Assembly (NCBI GenBank): GCA_949358305.1
Contig: OX442315.1
Location: 29,598,427-29,662,426 of the forward strand
Direction: 5' to 3'
DNA length: 64,000 nt
Source of the DNA: Strigamia acuminata
Taxonomy: Eukaryota > Arthropoda > Chilopoda > Geophilomorpha > Linotaeniidae
A program made the translations under genes and the position numbers. This document shows, in pieces, positions 21,647-32,598 of this stretch (the first letter of the stretch is position 1; each line of letters opens with the position of its first letter). Below the pieces are notes generated by a model, which saw nothing but the letters and a program-made list of their open reading frames with translations, searched no databases and had not been told where the DNA came from.

Positions 21647-22368
21647 ATGTCGGACATTGAATTTAAACGCTTAATTGCAGTAAAGCTAGCAGCAAATGAA
21701 GCTGTATCAATTATGAGCTTATCTTTGCCTTACTTCACTGCAGGGCCCGTAATTAAAGGATTCGGACGAGGAAGTTTAGAATTAGGAATTCCAACAGGTA
21801 TAAAAATACATTTTCCTCCATGACTAAACAACCTGACAATTTAAAATCACACATTCGTCTTTTCCTCAGCAAATTTCCCGGAGCATGTCGTGGATCAACT
21901 GCCTTCGGAATTCAATTGCGGTATTTATTTTGGCTGGGCCAACGTAGACGATGGACCCGTTTATAAAATGGTGATGAGTATTGGATGGAATCCGTTTTAT
22001 AAAAACGTAAAGAAGTCAATGGTGAATGCGGAAATGATTTATTTACTTCACAGTAAATATAATTCTATTTTATCTTGAAGGAAACTCACATTATTCATAG
22101 ATTCGATCAGGACTTCTACGGATCTATTTTGAAAGTAGCAATCGTAGGTTATATACGACCTGAAATGACTTTTAATTCACTTGGTAAAGCTAAACACTGA
22201 TTTTATATATTTTAAATCAAGTTATTAAAAAAAATTATCTTTTTTAATTAAGAGGAATTAATTGCTGCTATCAAAGATGACGTCAGAACAGCTGAAGAAG
22301 CATTAGATCAATTAGAATTTACACCATTTCGAAGTCATTCCTTTTTTGAAATCGAAAATCCTACATGA
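21647..22368 (+). CDS. RFK: Riboflavin kinase
   Basis: This cytosolic enzyme phosphorylates riboflavin to FMN using ATP. Exons: 21647-21797, 21870-22021, 22081-22183, 22253-22368. The total is 522 nt, 173 aa, close to the ~155 aa of the human enzyme. The family signature runs PYFTAGPVIKGFGRGS then LGIPTANFP, the PTAN nucleotide/metal-binding motif (~53-56), then CGIYFGWA, SIGWNPFY and the FDQDFYG helix. The final exon ends FEIENPT. The ATG lies ~660 bp from the divergent LACTB-like start and the stop 144 bp from the convergent mRpL9 stop. All motifs are intact. Confidence 0.95.
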
Positions 22369-22511
22369 AGATTTAAAAGATTGATTTTATCCAGTATTAT
22401 CTGCGGTTGCAATATATAATATTTTTTTAGAAATTGTACATGTATACGAGTTTAAGTTTTTTTAAAAAAAAGCAATCAAAATTTATTCTAATTAAAATAT
22501 AACTCAAAGAT

Positions 22512-23737
22512 TTATTGAAATTTCGTATCAACTACTTTTTTCGACGGTTTAGGCAATTCGTTTAATAATTCCGTGTCCTCTAGAAACAAAGGTTCAGCTG
22601 GGAAAAACCAGTAATCAAAAATAGGCGCGAGTTGTTTATTTTCTATCGCTGTCCAATGGTGAATCCTGCATCTAACATACGCCCACTCTTTGTTGTTAAT
22701 CTAAATAAAATCCATTGAATTATGACTGGTTATTATTCGAAAAAAAAAGAAATCACTTACTGTGACCTTAATTGGGAATTCTCTTCCCTCGTAATCCAAA
22801 TTTGGACCTGAGATTGTTTGCGTTGGCATGCTTATTGCATCCTCCGCAACCATATAACCCTTCAAATAACCAATCACAATATTAATATTTAAAAAACAAA
22901 TTCAAAATTCTTTGGTTATTTCTCATTCTACACTAAACTTACGGCAAATCTAAATGACACACGAATGTGCCACGCTTCTAATGTCCAAGAATTTTCGAGA
23001 TGCATAAAAACCGGGAGAATAAAAGCTGACAAAGTTTTTGCCGTCTAGAATTTTTTTTTAAAAAAAAAATGCATTTTTTACAAAGAAAAAATAGAAATAT
23101 TGTGATATTTGTGTACCAAAGGGGCCCATAATGTGCTGTTCCTCTTTTCTGGAATTAATCCCTTTGCCTATAAGAGAAATTCATTAAGTTCAATTATCCG
23201 ATGTTGATTATGAGATTCTGTCTGGCATTGCCAGAATATCAACATTTTAACATTTCACCTTATCTTCTTCCAATTTAGTTATATTAGTTGGAGAAGGATG
23301 AATGGCCTTGTTTGTGGGTAAAAGGTAATTCCGTGCTAAACTTGGTTTCACTGGGACTATTTCTCCCGCGCTACCAATTCCTAAAATTGACATCAAATTA
23401 AGCATCAAATTTTACATTTTCAAGTTTATTAATCAACCTTCCACATCTTCCGTAAGTATAACTGTGACTGGTGGATATTTCATCATGTCTGTGTTATATT
23501 GCCATAGATAAACTGAATTTCTCTGTTGTAATTTTCTAGCTTTTCCTTGGTGCTTCGACATGTGCGGCACATTTTTGCGATCGACCACATGAACTTTCTG
23601 AAAAGATACATTTCAAACAGTTTATTATTTTTTTTAAAGAAAATTTGATTACTCACTTTAGCTGGTTGAAACTGCGAAGATAACTGAAAATCCTTAATTA
23701 ACGATAATTTACTGTTGTTTACGAAAAGTCGGAACAT
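22512..23737 (-). CDS. mRpL9: Mitochondrial ribosomal protein bL9m
   Basis: This is a large-subunit protein of the mitochondrial ribosome. Minus-strand exons: 23737-23657, 23597-23438, 23380-23259, 23167-23117, 23044-22943, 22859-22761, 22700-22512. The total is 804 nt, 267 aa. The bL9 signature is IGSAGEIVPVKPSLARNYLLP, at ~81-101, matching the bacterial L9 N-domain connector. The first residues are basic and hydrophobic (MFRLFVNNSKLSL), fitting mitochondrial import. The start is the ATG at 23737; frame upstream opens only at a TTG. Its start lies 160 bp from the COMMD4 start on the other strand, so a shared bidirectional promoter is likely. Confidence 0.92.
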
Positions 23738-23897
23738 TTTGATACAAATCAAAACACTCAAACAAGCACTAACAGATTCACCAATCCGCCACTGCGAGCG
23801 CTAGTCTCAATCACTTCGCACGTGACCATGTTGTTGCCTGAGCTACGCTCGGCGTGAAGAAGGGGCGACTAAAGATACAAAGCGATTATCTCTTAAA
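23738..23897. promoter_or_regulatory. Bidirectional promoter region mRpL9 / COMMD4
   Basis: Only 160 bp separate the divergent start codons. The stretch is less AT-rich than its surroundings and has no TATA box. Both flanking genes are broadly expressed housekeeping types, so a shared TATA-less promoter is the simplest reading. Confidence 0.5.
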
Positions 23898-24992
23898 ATG
23901 GTACAAAAATACATTTGGAATATTTTGAAAAGAGCTTACAAGTGGCAATAAATTATTTATTTGCAGAAATTTAAATTTCGTGGTGATTTGGATTGTCCCG
24001 ATTGGATTTTAGCTGAAATTACAACATTATCGAAATTAGTACTCGAACAATATTACTTGTTTTCGATAAAATGACTTATTTTTTAATTAATTTCAGACTT
24101 CCGTCAAATTTAAACTGTTGTGTAGTCAAGTGCTGAATGAGGTTTTGGGTGGCAGCATAGACGTGAGCACGAATAGTGGTTATTTTTCGCCTGACTAAGA
24201 TTTTATATTTCGTGATTTATTTTATTTCAGTACGAAAAAGTCCAAAAACTAACATCCGATGCCAAATTAGGTATGATATAGGAAAAGAAAAATAAGCTAT
24301 TTGATTTAATTGTTATGATTCCATTACAGATATTGGAGGTATTAAAGCGAGTATAGCTGCAATTTCATTTATTTTTACTTCAGCAGTTAAATACAGTACG
24401 GAAGAACACACTTTATTGAATGAATTACAGCAATTGGGCTTACCCAAAGGTTAATATTTAGATGAAAATCTCCAAAACCGCAAAATTAGTTATTGAGGTT
24501 ACTTTTCACAGAACATTCCACTGCAATCTGCAAAGTATACGCTGACAATTACGCCAAATTACACAAAGAATTAAGTAACAACAGTTTACGACGTAATAAT
24601 TAATTTTTTTAAATGTTTTTAGTTAAATTTTATTCACTTTGATGCTTTATATTTTAAGTATCTTATTTGGATGATTTACAATGGAGAGTTGACTACATTA
24701 TTAGTTCTAGTCATTTATCTGTAAGTAGCGAATACAAATAGTAGTCAAAATAACGGATTTAGATCAAATTGTTATGATTTTAGGACGTAAGTGAACCGTT
24801 ATTACATCTCAGAATGAAAATTCGTTCACCGGAAATGCAAATCCACAAATTTTCAATGACGGCGGAAAAGTGTAGTGTCCTTTTGCATGGTATTAAAACT
24901 TTAAATGTCTTACTAATATTTCAATTAATTTGATCTTACAAAAAAAAACAGAATTAAAAGAAGCCTATAAAGTAATGGAGAATCTGAAATGA
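23898..24992 (+). CDS. COMMD4: COMM domain-containing protein 4
   Basis: COMMD4 is a subunit of the Commander complex, which recycles endosomal membrane proteins. Exons: 23898-23900, 23967-24038, 24097-24162, 24231-24270, 24330-24449, 24512-24592, 24659-24720, 24784-24889, 24952-24992. The total is 591 nt, 196 aa (human 199). The sequence opens [18 protein letters not shown], the COMMD4 hallmark. It continues [17 protein letters not shown] and the COMM domain with [12 protein letters not shown] near ~135-146, ending [13 protein letters not shown]. The first coding exon holds only the ATG, with the donor directly after it; without that splice the frame from the ATG ends after 18 codons. The stop lies ~160 bp from the convergent DHX8 stop. 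Confidence 0.95.
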
Positions 24993-25150
24993 TTCGAAGA
25001 GCACCGGTAATTTGTATTTAATCATGATATTAAATTGTATTTCATAAAATAAAGAAATTATGACCCTTAAATTATGTTTTAACGAAAGATTTATTATTAC
25101 TATATTTTACAAAGAACGATTAGATCATTAGAAATTACAATCATAAATGC

Positions 25151-28100
25151 TTAATTTCTTCTACGCCGAACTCTAGAAACTCGCCAAGCATTAGGCTCTT
25201 CGTATTTGTTATACAAAGGTTCCAGTTTCTGTTGTTTTTTATATTTGCTCAACTTGGTGGGATCGGCGAATTTAAAGAAAGCAGGAGCAAACTCCACGAG
25301 CCACTTTGGATCGGTCGTGGTCACCTCGCGCATGTACTCCTTGGTCGTCTGCACAAGTTCGTGGTAGACAACCCACTCAGGTTGTCTATTAAAAAGCGCA
25401 CTCGAAGGGTGAATATAAACCACCTGTCCATCTACAAGCGTCCTGTACCCTTCTTGCGGGTCCTTTTTTGCAGCGTTTCGGAAAAACCCACTGCAAATTG
25501 CTTTCTGAACTCTTGCTGTGTTTTTACCGCACGAGACCACATCCAATTTGTGCCTAAATAAGCATAAAAACATGGTTCAGCACTCTTTAAATTTAAAAAT
25601 AACAGATATAATTACCTGTCCATTATGCCCAACAATTGTTTTCGGACATCTTGTGCCCTCTTTAAAGTCCTGATCTGCACAAAGTTCTCATAACACCAGG
25701 GGTTGGAGAATTTATTCGCTTTCCACGAATTGTACACAGCTAATAATGTTAAATGGTCGCCTTCCAGTTGATTGAATTTCGCTTTTTTCTGGTCCGCCAA
25801 CGCTTGTTTGTCCTTCAGATAAAAAAAGAGAAACAATTAGCACCAATATTAGCATTTTTGACATTAAAATTTCCTTACCTTTGGTCGGTAAAACACATTT
25901 TGTACCGACAACATTGACACTATAGTTAAAATCTCATCGCTACACCCCAAGTGTACGGACATGATTAGCATTTTTGCAGGTGATGGGTCCATGGGAAATT
26001 CGGCCATTCTTCTACCGAGACGCGTAAGAAGACCTTCGTCATCAAGAGCACTTAAGGAGTGCAATTGTTCCAGCGCCATTAAAAGTGACTCCATCGGAGG
26101 GGCATCCATGAAGTCAAAAGACAGTAAATCATTAATGCCCATCGCCTTAAGCTGCAGTAAAGTGCTGGCTAGATTGGTCCGTTGAATCTCCGGCACCGGG
26201 GTCATAAGCATCTCGTCACGATAGGCACGTTCCGTGTAGAGACGATAAGTCTTTCCAGGACCAGTTCTTCCTGCACGACCAGCTCGTTGTTTAGCTTGAG
26301 CCTGAAATAAAAATCAAACGTTAAATAATTATCTAAAACGATTTCAAGTAAATTTTAAACATACTTGTGAAATTGGAGTAACGACGAGAGAGTCCATTCC
26401 AGTTTTAGAATTGTAAACTTTCTGTTTCACAAAACCCGGATCGACCACGTAATAAATCCCGTCGATCGTTAATGATGTTTCCGCGATATTCGTCGCAATC
26501 ACAACCTTTCTGGATCCAGGTGGCGCAGGTTCGAAAATTCTCGTCTGCATTTCACTCGGCAGAGCGGAATAAACCGGTAAAATAATCAATTCTGGAACTT
26601 CGGGTCCCAACGACTTCATTCTTTCAAATAAAATTTCGCACGACGTGTCAATTTCTTCCTGCCCCGTCAAAAAAAGTAAAACATCGCCAGGCGGTTCCGT
26701 CAAATGTATCTGCATGACCGTGATCAAAGACGCATCTAAATAATCAGTTTCGGGTTCCTTCGTGTACAGAATCTCAACTGAAAATGTTCGACCAGGAATT
26801 GTAAAAATCGGTGCCTTAAAAAAATACTGAGAGAATTTCGTAGCATCCAGCGTCGCCGATGTGACGATTAATTTTAATTCCGGCCTTTTCTTAACGGCTT
26901 GTTTCAACAGCCCAAACAGCACGTCCGTATGGATAGTTCTTTCATGAGCCTCGTCCAGCATGACTACCGAATAGCCCTTTAAGTCCGGATCAATCAGACA
27001 TTCTCTCAACAACATTCCGTCCGTCATGTATTTAATTACGGTCTCGGGACTCGTGCAATCTTCGAATCGAATTGTGTAGCCGACTTCTTGCCCCAACCGA
27101 CAACCAAACTCCTCCGCAACTCGCTTGGCAACCGACATTGCGGCCACTCTCCTGGGTTGGGTGCAACCAATCTTTCCTCTCGTAGTGAAACCTGCTTCGG
27201 CTAAATACTGCGTTATCTGCGTCGTCTTTCCAGATCCTGTTTCACCGATCACGACGAGTATCTGATTATCCGTGACTGCTTTGACAAGCTGGTCTTTCAG
27301 CTTGTACGTCGGCAAGCTTTGCCGCTGCTCTATGATAGACATTTGCGTCTTTTTCCCGTAAGAAGCTTTGCTTCCGCCAGTTATATGCTTCTTCCATTCG
27401 GGAATATCTTGAACACCCAACCCGATTCCCCTCATATTTGCGGCTAAAGTTCGTCCTTCAGCATCCGGCATCGGGTCTATCCAATGTTTATTCAGACCAG
27501 TTGGAATGGAATCCATTTCCTGCTCCCTTTGCTGCATTTTAATTTCACGTCTCTCCTTCGCTAATGCACTTTGCATCATTGCAGCTTGCGCTAATGAACC
27601 ATCCGGATTCTATAAAAATAAAGTAAAAATAATCAGCACCCAAGTTGAGCTAAATTTCAAAATTCATTAATTACCTTTACGATCCGAACTGGACTAAGAT
27701 CGAAATTAGACCTTCCGTGGCCCGTCAAAAAAGGAGGTTCTTCCTCGACCAATTCTAATTCGAGATCTTCGTCATCGTCCTCCTCATTGGGAAGCAAACC
27801 AGTGTCTTCATCAAAATCCGGCAACTCTGATTTGTCGATGCAATTCGCAGCTAGCATCTGCTTGATTTCCCATTTCTCTGGTGACGAGATTCTCTGCACT
27901 CGTCTTCTAGTGTTGACGTCATCGTCGTCAGGTGCACTAACCAAAGGCAAACTAGAAGGTCTGTCCGGATTCCTCGATATCTCCTCAGACATTTGTCCGT
28001 CTGGACCGGTTCTGCTTAATACGGGATTGAGATCCTCTCCAGTATCTTGATCAACATCTTTCATCGATAAACTCGTCTTCAGACCAGTGAAAGATAACAC

Positions 28101-29118
28101 TTTGACCTTAACTCTCTGTCCCCGCTGAACCACGTCGGAAACATTCGTGACTCTGCCTTCTCTACGAAGCTGCGATATATGCACGAGACCTTCCCATCGT
28201 TTCTGTAAACCTTCCAGCTGTACGAAGCAGCCGAATTGCATAATGTTGGTCACCTTTCCCTCCAATATTTTTCCAACTTCTGGCTCGAGAGCGGGCGCTC
28301 TGTCCGATTCTTTTTCTCGTTCACGTCGATTTTCCCAGCGAGAATGCTTTTCCTTAGATGATCGTCGATGCCGATGCGATTTACGATCCTTACTACGGGA
28401 TCTACGATGCCGATCGCGAGATCTCGACCGCGAATGACGTCTTTTCTTGCGATCGCGACTATGACTTCTGCTGCGACTGCGGTTTCGATGTGGTTTTCGG
28501 TCATTTCCTTTGTGTGACGATGATTTTGGGGCTAGAGCTTCGAGCTCTAGCATTGCATCTGCAGCTACTTTTAGGTCTTCATCTAACATGGTCTAAAATC
28601 AGAATAATTTGTGCTTTAGTTAATTAAATCTGTTTTTAATTTTTTTTTGAAATCTTACTCTCATGGATGGGTCATTTGGCATCGCTAAAAACGGAAAGCG
28701 ATCTTTCTTCACATCTACTTCCCATTCTATTTTGTCGCCAGATGATGAATGTATTTTTGGCTTCATATGTTGTATTATCCGCAATAAATTCGATGTAAAC
28801 GAATCCTGAAATTAAAAAATTAAAATTAGGAAAATGGTATAATGATAAATGACATTAAAACAAAGAAAATTGTTACGTACCGGAAATTCGGCTCCGTTTT
28901 CGACCAAAACCTGTTTAAATTTGTCAAAGGAATCATTTTTCTCGGATAAATGGATGATAAATTCGGCTAAAAATCACGAAAAATTAATTAGATGTTCGTT
29001 AGAATTCAAAACGTTTAGTCTTACCCAAATCTTTATCGTTAATCCCCAAATGGTTTTCAAGTTCCGTGCATATTTTTGAAACCAAAGACAAATGTTCAAG
29101 TTGTCTAAGTTCGTCCAT
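25151..29118 (-). CDS. DHX8: ATP-dependent RNA helicase DHX8/Prp22
   Basis: This DEAH-box helicase releases spliced mRNA from the spliceosome. Minus-strand exons: 29118-29025, 28966-28881, 28805-28659, 28592-27675, 27609-26365, 26301-25879, 25812-25616, 25553-25151. The total is 3513 nt, 1170 aa (human 1220). In order: the N-terminal domain ([19 protein letters not shown]), an RS/RD-rich linker, an S1 RNA-binding domain ([18 protein letters not shown]), then the helicase core. The core has Walker [25 protein letters not shown], the HA2/winged-helix region and an OB-fold, and the protein ends RRRRN. An acceptor-like TTTCAG sits directly before the ATG, so the 5' UTR is probably spliced; a few more upstream codons cannot be excluded. 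Confidence 0.96.
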
Positions 29119-30652
29119 CTGAAATAATTCGAAGTCCTTCGGCTGAGATACTAATTAATAAGAGCCTACAGATCACGACTCAGAAAGTAATCCACAGGTT
29201 CGACGGTGAAACGATACATGGCTGTATTTCTGTATTTAGCCACTATAGACCACAGAATTATTCTGTGATTAGACGACATAGTGGCGCCACGCAGCGGTAG
29301 TTTGTTCCGCATCCAAATTGACCAGTTGTTGCGATTTGCGAGTTGTTGTCAATTGATGTTATGGTTTATATATTTTTTTATTTAATGAGAACGAAAAAGT
29401 TCACAAATAAACATCTGGCACAATTGGATAATCAAGAGAAAACACACATTATTTTATTTGATTGCAGTCAGTTTTTTTTTTATGATTTGGTCCAAATCCT
29501 ATAAAATATTTCAAATACCGGCACCAAGTTGGTTGGCATTATTTACGTAGCACTATGTGATGAATTAAAAACAGACTTACAGACCTAATAAGAGCGTTTC
29601 CCATTTTTAGTACTGCCAAACGATCCAGTCATGACAGTAAAACTTTAAAACAAAATTCAAAATATATTTTAATTAACTGAATATAAATTAGTATTTTTAG
29701 GCAATGTTAGGCGAAGACATTAAAGCAGCTGCAGATGCGATGTTAGAACTTGAAGATCTTGCTCTAAAACTATCATCACATCAAGGAAATGATCGACGGC
29801 CACGGGATTTATTACGATCCTGGTTTTGTGAAACAGAAAGTTTACAATTCTATAACGAGAATAGACTCTCCAATTTCAAAAGTATGTGTAAAAATTAATT
29901 AAAGTTATTAAAATAGATTTGATTTTTGATTTTTATTTCAGGCTCAAGCTAAGTTAAACAACGAGCAGGCAGTGCAGGAAGGACGGATCCTGGAAAGGCT
30001 TATCGACTTTATTCAGAACTTGCTTACCGTGATGAAATGCTGACGATCCTAGTTCCGGAGATTCAACGGACCTATCTAGCCAGCACTTTACTGCAGCTTA
30101 AGGCGATGGGCATTAATGGTTTACTGTCTTTTAATTTCACGGTCACGCCTCCGATGGAGTCACTTTTAATGGCGCTGGAACAATTGCACTCCTTAAGTGC
30201 TCTTGATGACGAAGGTCTTATCACGCGTCTCGGTAGAAGAATGGCCGAATTCCCAATGGACCCATCACCTGCGAAAATGTTAATCATGTCCGTATACTTG
30301 GGATGCAGCGATGAAATTTTAACTATAGTGTCAATGTTATCGGTATAAAATGTGTTTTACCGACCAAAGGTAAGGAAATTTTAACGTCTACTAGTAGATG
30401 CTAATATTGGTGCTAATTATTTCCCTTTTTCTCTTATGGATAAACAAGCATTAGCTGACCAGAAAAAAAGCGAAATTTAATCAACTGGAAGGCGACGATT
30501 TGACATTGCAGAAAATTATCCGTATACATTTCGTGGAAAGCGAACAAATTTTCCAACCCTTACTTGTTAGTGTTATGAGAACTGTGTGCAGATCAGGACT
30601 TTAAAGAGGGCACAAGATGTCCGAAAACAATTATTGGGCGTTATGACAGGTA

Positions 30653-31383
30653 CAGCCGAAACTCTTTATAACGAATCGCAAGGGACCGGACGAATCGATT
30701 CGTTATAACAAGAATTCGTTAAAACGAATTAGGTGAAAAAATCAAATTTTAGCACCAAACACTAGGTGCATTCAATAAGTCTAAAACGTATGCAAAACTC
30801 GTTTCGTGTTTGCACGTGACGTCATTCCCATTGAATAACATGCTATTCAATGGGAATGGGAATGACGTCACGTGCAAACACGAAACGAGTTTTGCATACG
30901 TTTTAGACTTATTGAATGCACCTACTATTTTTTTGTAAACCTTGATTACCACTTGCAAGTTTCATGTTAATTTTATCCCGATTCCTTAAAATTGTTGGAA
31001 ATTGTAGAACGGGACAAATTAAACTCCTTTGCTACAATTGAGGGCTTCTTGCCATTGTCAATGGCATCAATAATGTTCAGCTTGTCGTAAATCAAAATTG
31101 CCTTTCATTTGGCAGCCATTTTCAATTTCCTTTGTTTTCTAAATATGGGCATCAGATGTTGTGAATGATGTGATCAGTTTTGAAAATTCGTTGTAACGAG
31201 AGATTGTGAGTATTATAGTGTACCTCAAACTTGTTTGTTATAACGAATAATTCGTTATATCGAAATTCGTTATAACGAAAATATTTAACATGGTGTTCTA
31301 TGGCTGGCCAACCAAGTCATTTTCAACAATTCGTTATAGCGATAATTCGTTATATCGCGATTCGTTATAAAGAGTTTCGACTG
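30653..31383 (-). mobile_element. Non-autonomous pogo/Tigger-like DNA transposon with CENP-B-type HTH remnant
   Basis: The ends are CAGCCGAAACTCTTTATAAC on the left and its near-exact reverse complement, ending GTTATAAAGAGTTTCGACTG, on the right; TA lies outside each end. The TIRs are ~24 bp and continue as imperfect TTCGTTATAACGAA-type subterminal repeats. Reading 31140-30975 on the minus strand gives a helix-turn-helix like the N-terminus of CENP-B/pogo transposases (KLNIIDAIDNGKKPSIVAKE then FNLSRSTISNNF), with a stop nearby and no DDE domain. The TA target site, CAG ends and HTH together indicate the Tc1/mariner-pogo superfamily. The element is dead by itself. Confidence 0.85.
30763..30924. 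mobile_element. Foldback MITE, near-perfect palindrome (TAGGTGCATTC family)
   Basis: The left arm, from TAGGTGCATTCAATAAGTC inward for ~75 bp, is repeated almost exactly as the reverse complement of the right arm. The main difference is a 6-bp repeat (CATTCC) near the centre. Each arm carries CACGTGACGTCA. It is nested inside the pogo-like element, hence younger than it. TA flanks the GGTGCATTC ends, consistent with a TA target duplication. Confidence 0.85.
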
Positions 31384-31443
31384 TAATATAAAGAATCTAA
31401 CGCATGGAGTTCGTCCTAGAAGAAAGAAGGGTCTGTAATTGTA

Positions 31444-32500
31444 ATTATTTATATCTAATTTATTTATATTCATGATATTTATTATATGTAATACTAAAAG
31501 TAATTAAATTTTGGTTAAAACACCCATTGGTGCATCAGAATTTCTTTATTGACTACGATTTGTGCCAATTTTGGATAACATTAGGATTACACAATCATAT
31601 AAGCTTATACCGGTATATATGTATTGGTTTTGTGTTGTTACGATGAAATTTTTTCTTTAGATTTTCTTATACTACGAAAAGGCAATTGGCTATCATATCT
31701 GAATCTCGTGGGGAATTACTTTCCATCCACGTTTCATCAATTATACAATTTTAATAATAATATTTAAGAAAGGAGCTTTGATTAAAGATCATTTTAAAGC
31801 AAAAATTTAGTAGAATTAGCATGTAAGTTGTAAGTTTATACCGGAGTGTTAATGACTGGATAAATTGGCAATCTCGAACCCAACGAATTAAATGTTAATT
31901 TTAACTTAAATTTATAGGTGCTGTTGTAAATAAGTAGAAGGAAAAATTCTGATAAATCTATATAATTGTTTTTGAATAAGTTAAAAAAAATTAAATATGA
32001 TTTTTCACGATGGCATGTTAATTAATTTTTTTTGGTTTTAAATTATATTTTAATGCAATTTATTATTTTTTAATCAGACATTGCCTGAAATTGAATAATC
32101 ATAAATGAAAACAAATTACTCTTTTAATGTAATAATAAAATTACACAGGCAGAGAAATCAATCACGTCTGATTATGACACGCGTAAACGTTTATTTGCGT
32201 CAACTCATTGGCGCTACGAAAACTATTTATTTGTTACGATTTTGTAGTTTTGTATTGACAAACACTTTCATAATTATTTATAATTAGCCACGACACTAAA
32301 GATTAGTTGATTACCCATTAAATGGGAAGTAATCTTTTAATCTTCTTTCTCCGAAAAGTTTATTTTCGATTTTTTGATGTGTTTATGTGCGGAGTCAAAT
32401 GCTAATGATATCATTAATTTTTACATTAATGAAACTCTTTTAACAGTTCAGAAAAAAATATTTAAATATAGTATGTGAGGAGAGACCTAAAGGGGGCGAC
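31444..32500. other. Intergenic AT-rich stretch
   Basis: Nothing recognisable lies between the DHX8 pseudogene and the tachykinin promoter. A 60-codon open frame at 32105-32287 has no motif or splice context and is taken as chance. Confidence 0.5.
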
Positions 32501-32510
32501 ATAAACATAT

Positions 32511-32598
32511 TGACGTCATATGCGAACGCACTTGGTCGCTTATATAGGTAAGAAAATGCGGAATGGATCGCCAAACACCTGGACACATCAACGAACAG
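32511..32598 (+). promoter_or_regulatory. Candidate CRE + TATA promoter and untranslated exon 1 of tachykinin gene
   Basis: A perfect palindromic cAMP response element, TGACGTCA, lies at 32511-32518. A TATATAG box follows at 32541-32547. The probable start site is near 32570, giving an untranslated exon ending AACGAACAG|GTAAGC at 32598. Splicing to the acceptor at 36496 places the ATG immediately after the junction. A CRE is common in neuropeptide promoters; that regulation here is inferred. Confidence 0.5.

Larger units (their letters stand above)
29660..31443 (+). pseudogene. Inverted, decayed genomic duplicate of DHX8
   Basis: Homology starts in the intron before parental exon 4. It covers ~35 codons from [17 protein letters not shown], then jumps by internal deletion to the [14 protein letters not shown] region of exon 5. 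It next retains the intron before QAQAK, most of exon 6 (PEIQRT to MLSV), the following intron, exon 7 in shifted frame and the last ~20 codons of exon 8. Introns are kept, so it arose by DNA duplication, not retrotransposition. Stops and frameshifts occur, including an early TAA at the start of the exon 6 match and another stop where the parent reads SVQN. A pogo-like transposon sits at the exon 7 donor. Confidence 0.9.

Noticed and set aside
29704-30348. Second functional DHX8 gene on the plus strand
   Set aside because: The copy lacks the helicase core, has frameshifts and premature stops and is interrupted by a transposon; called a pseudogene.
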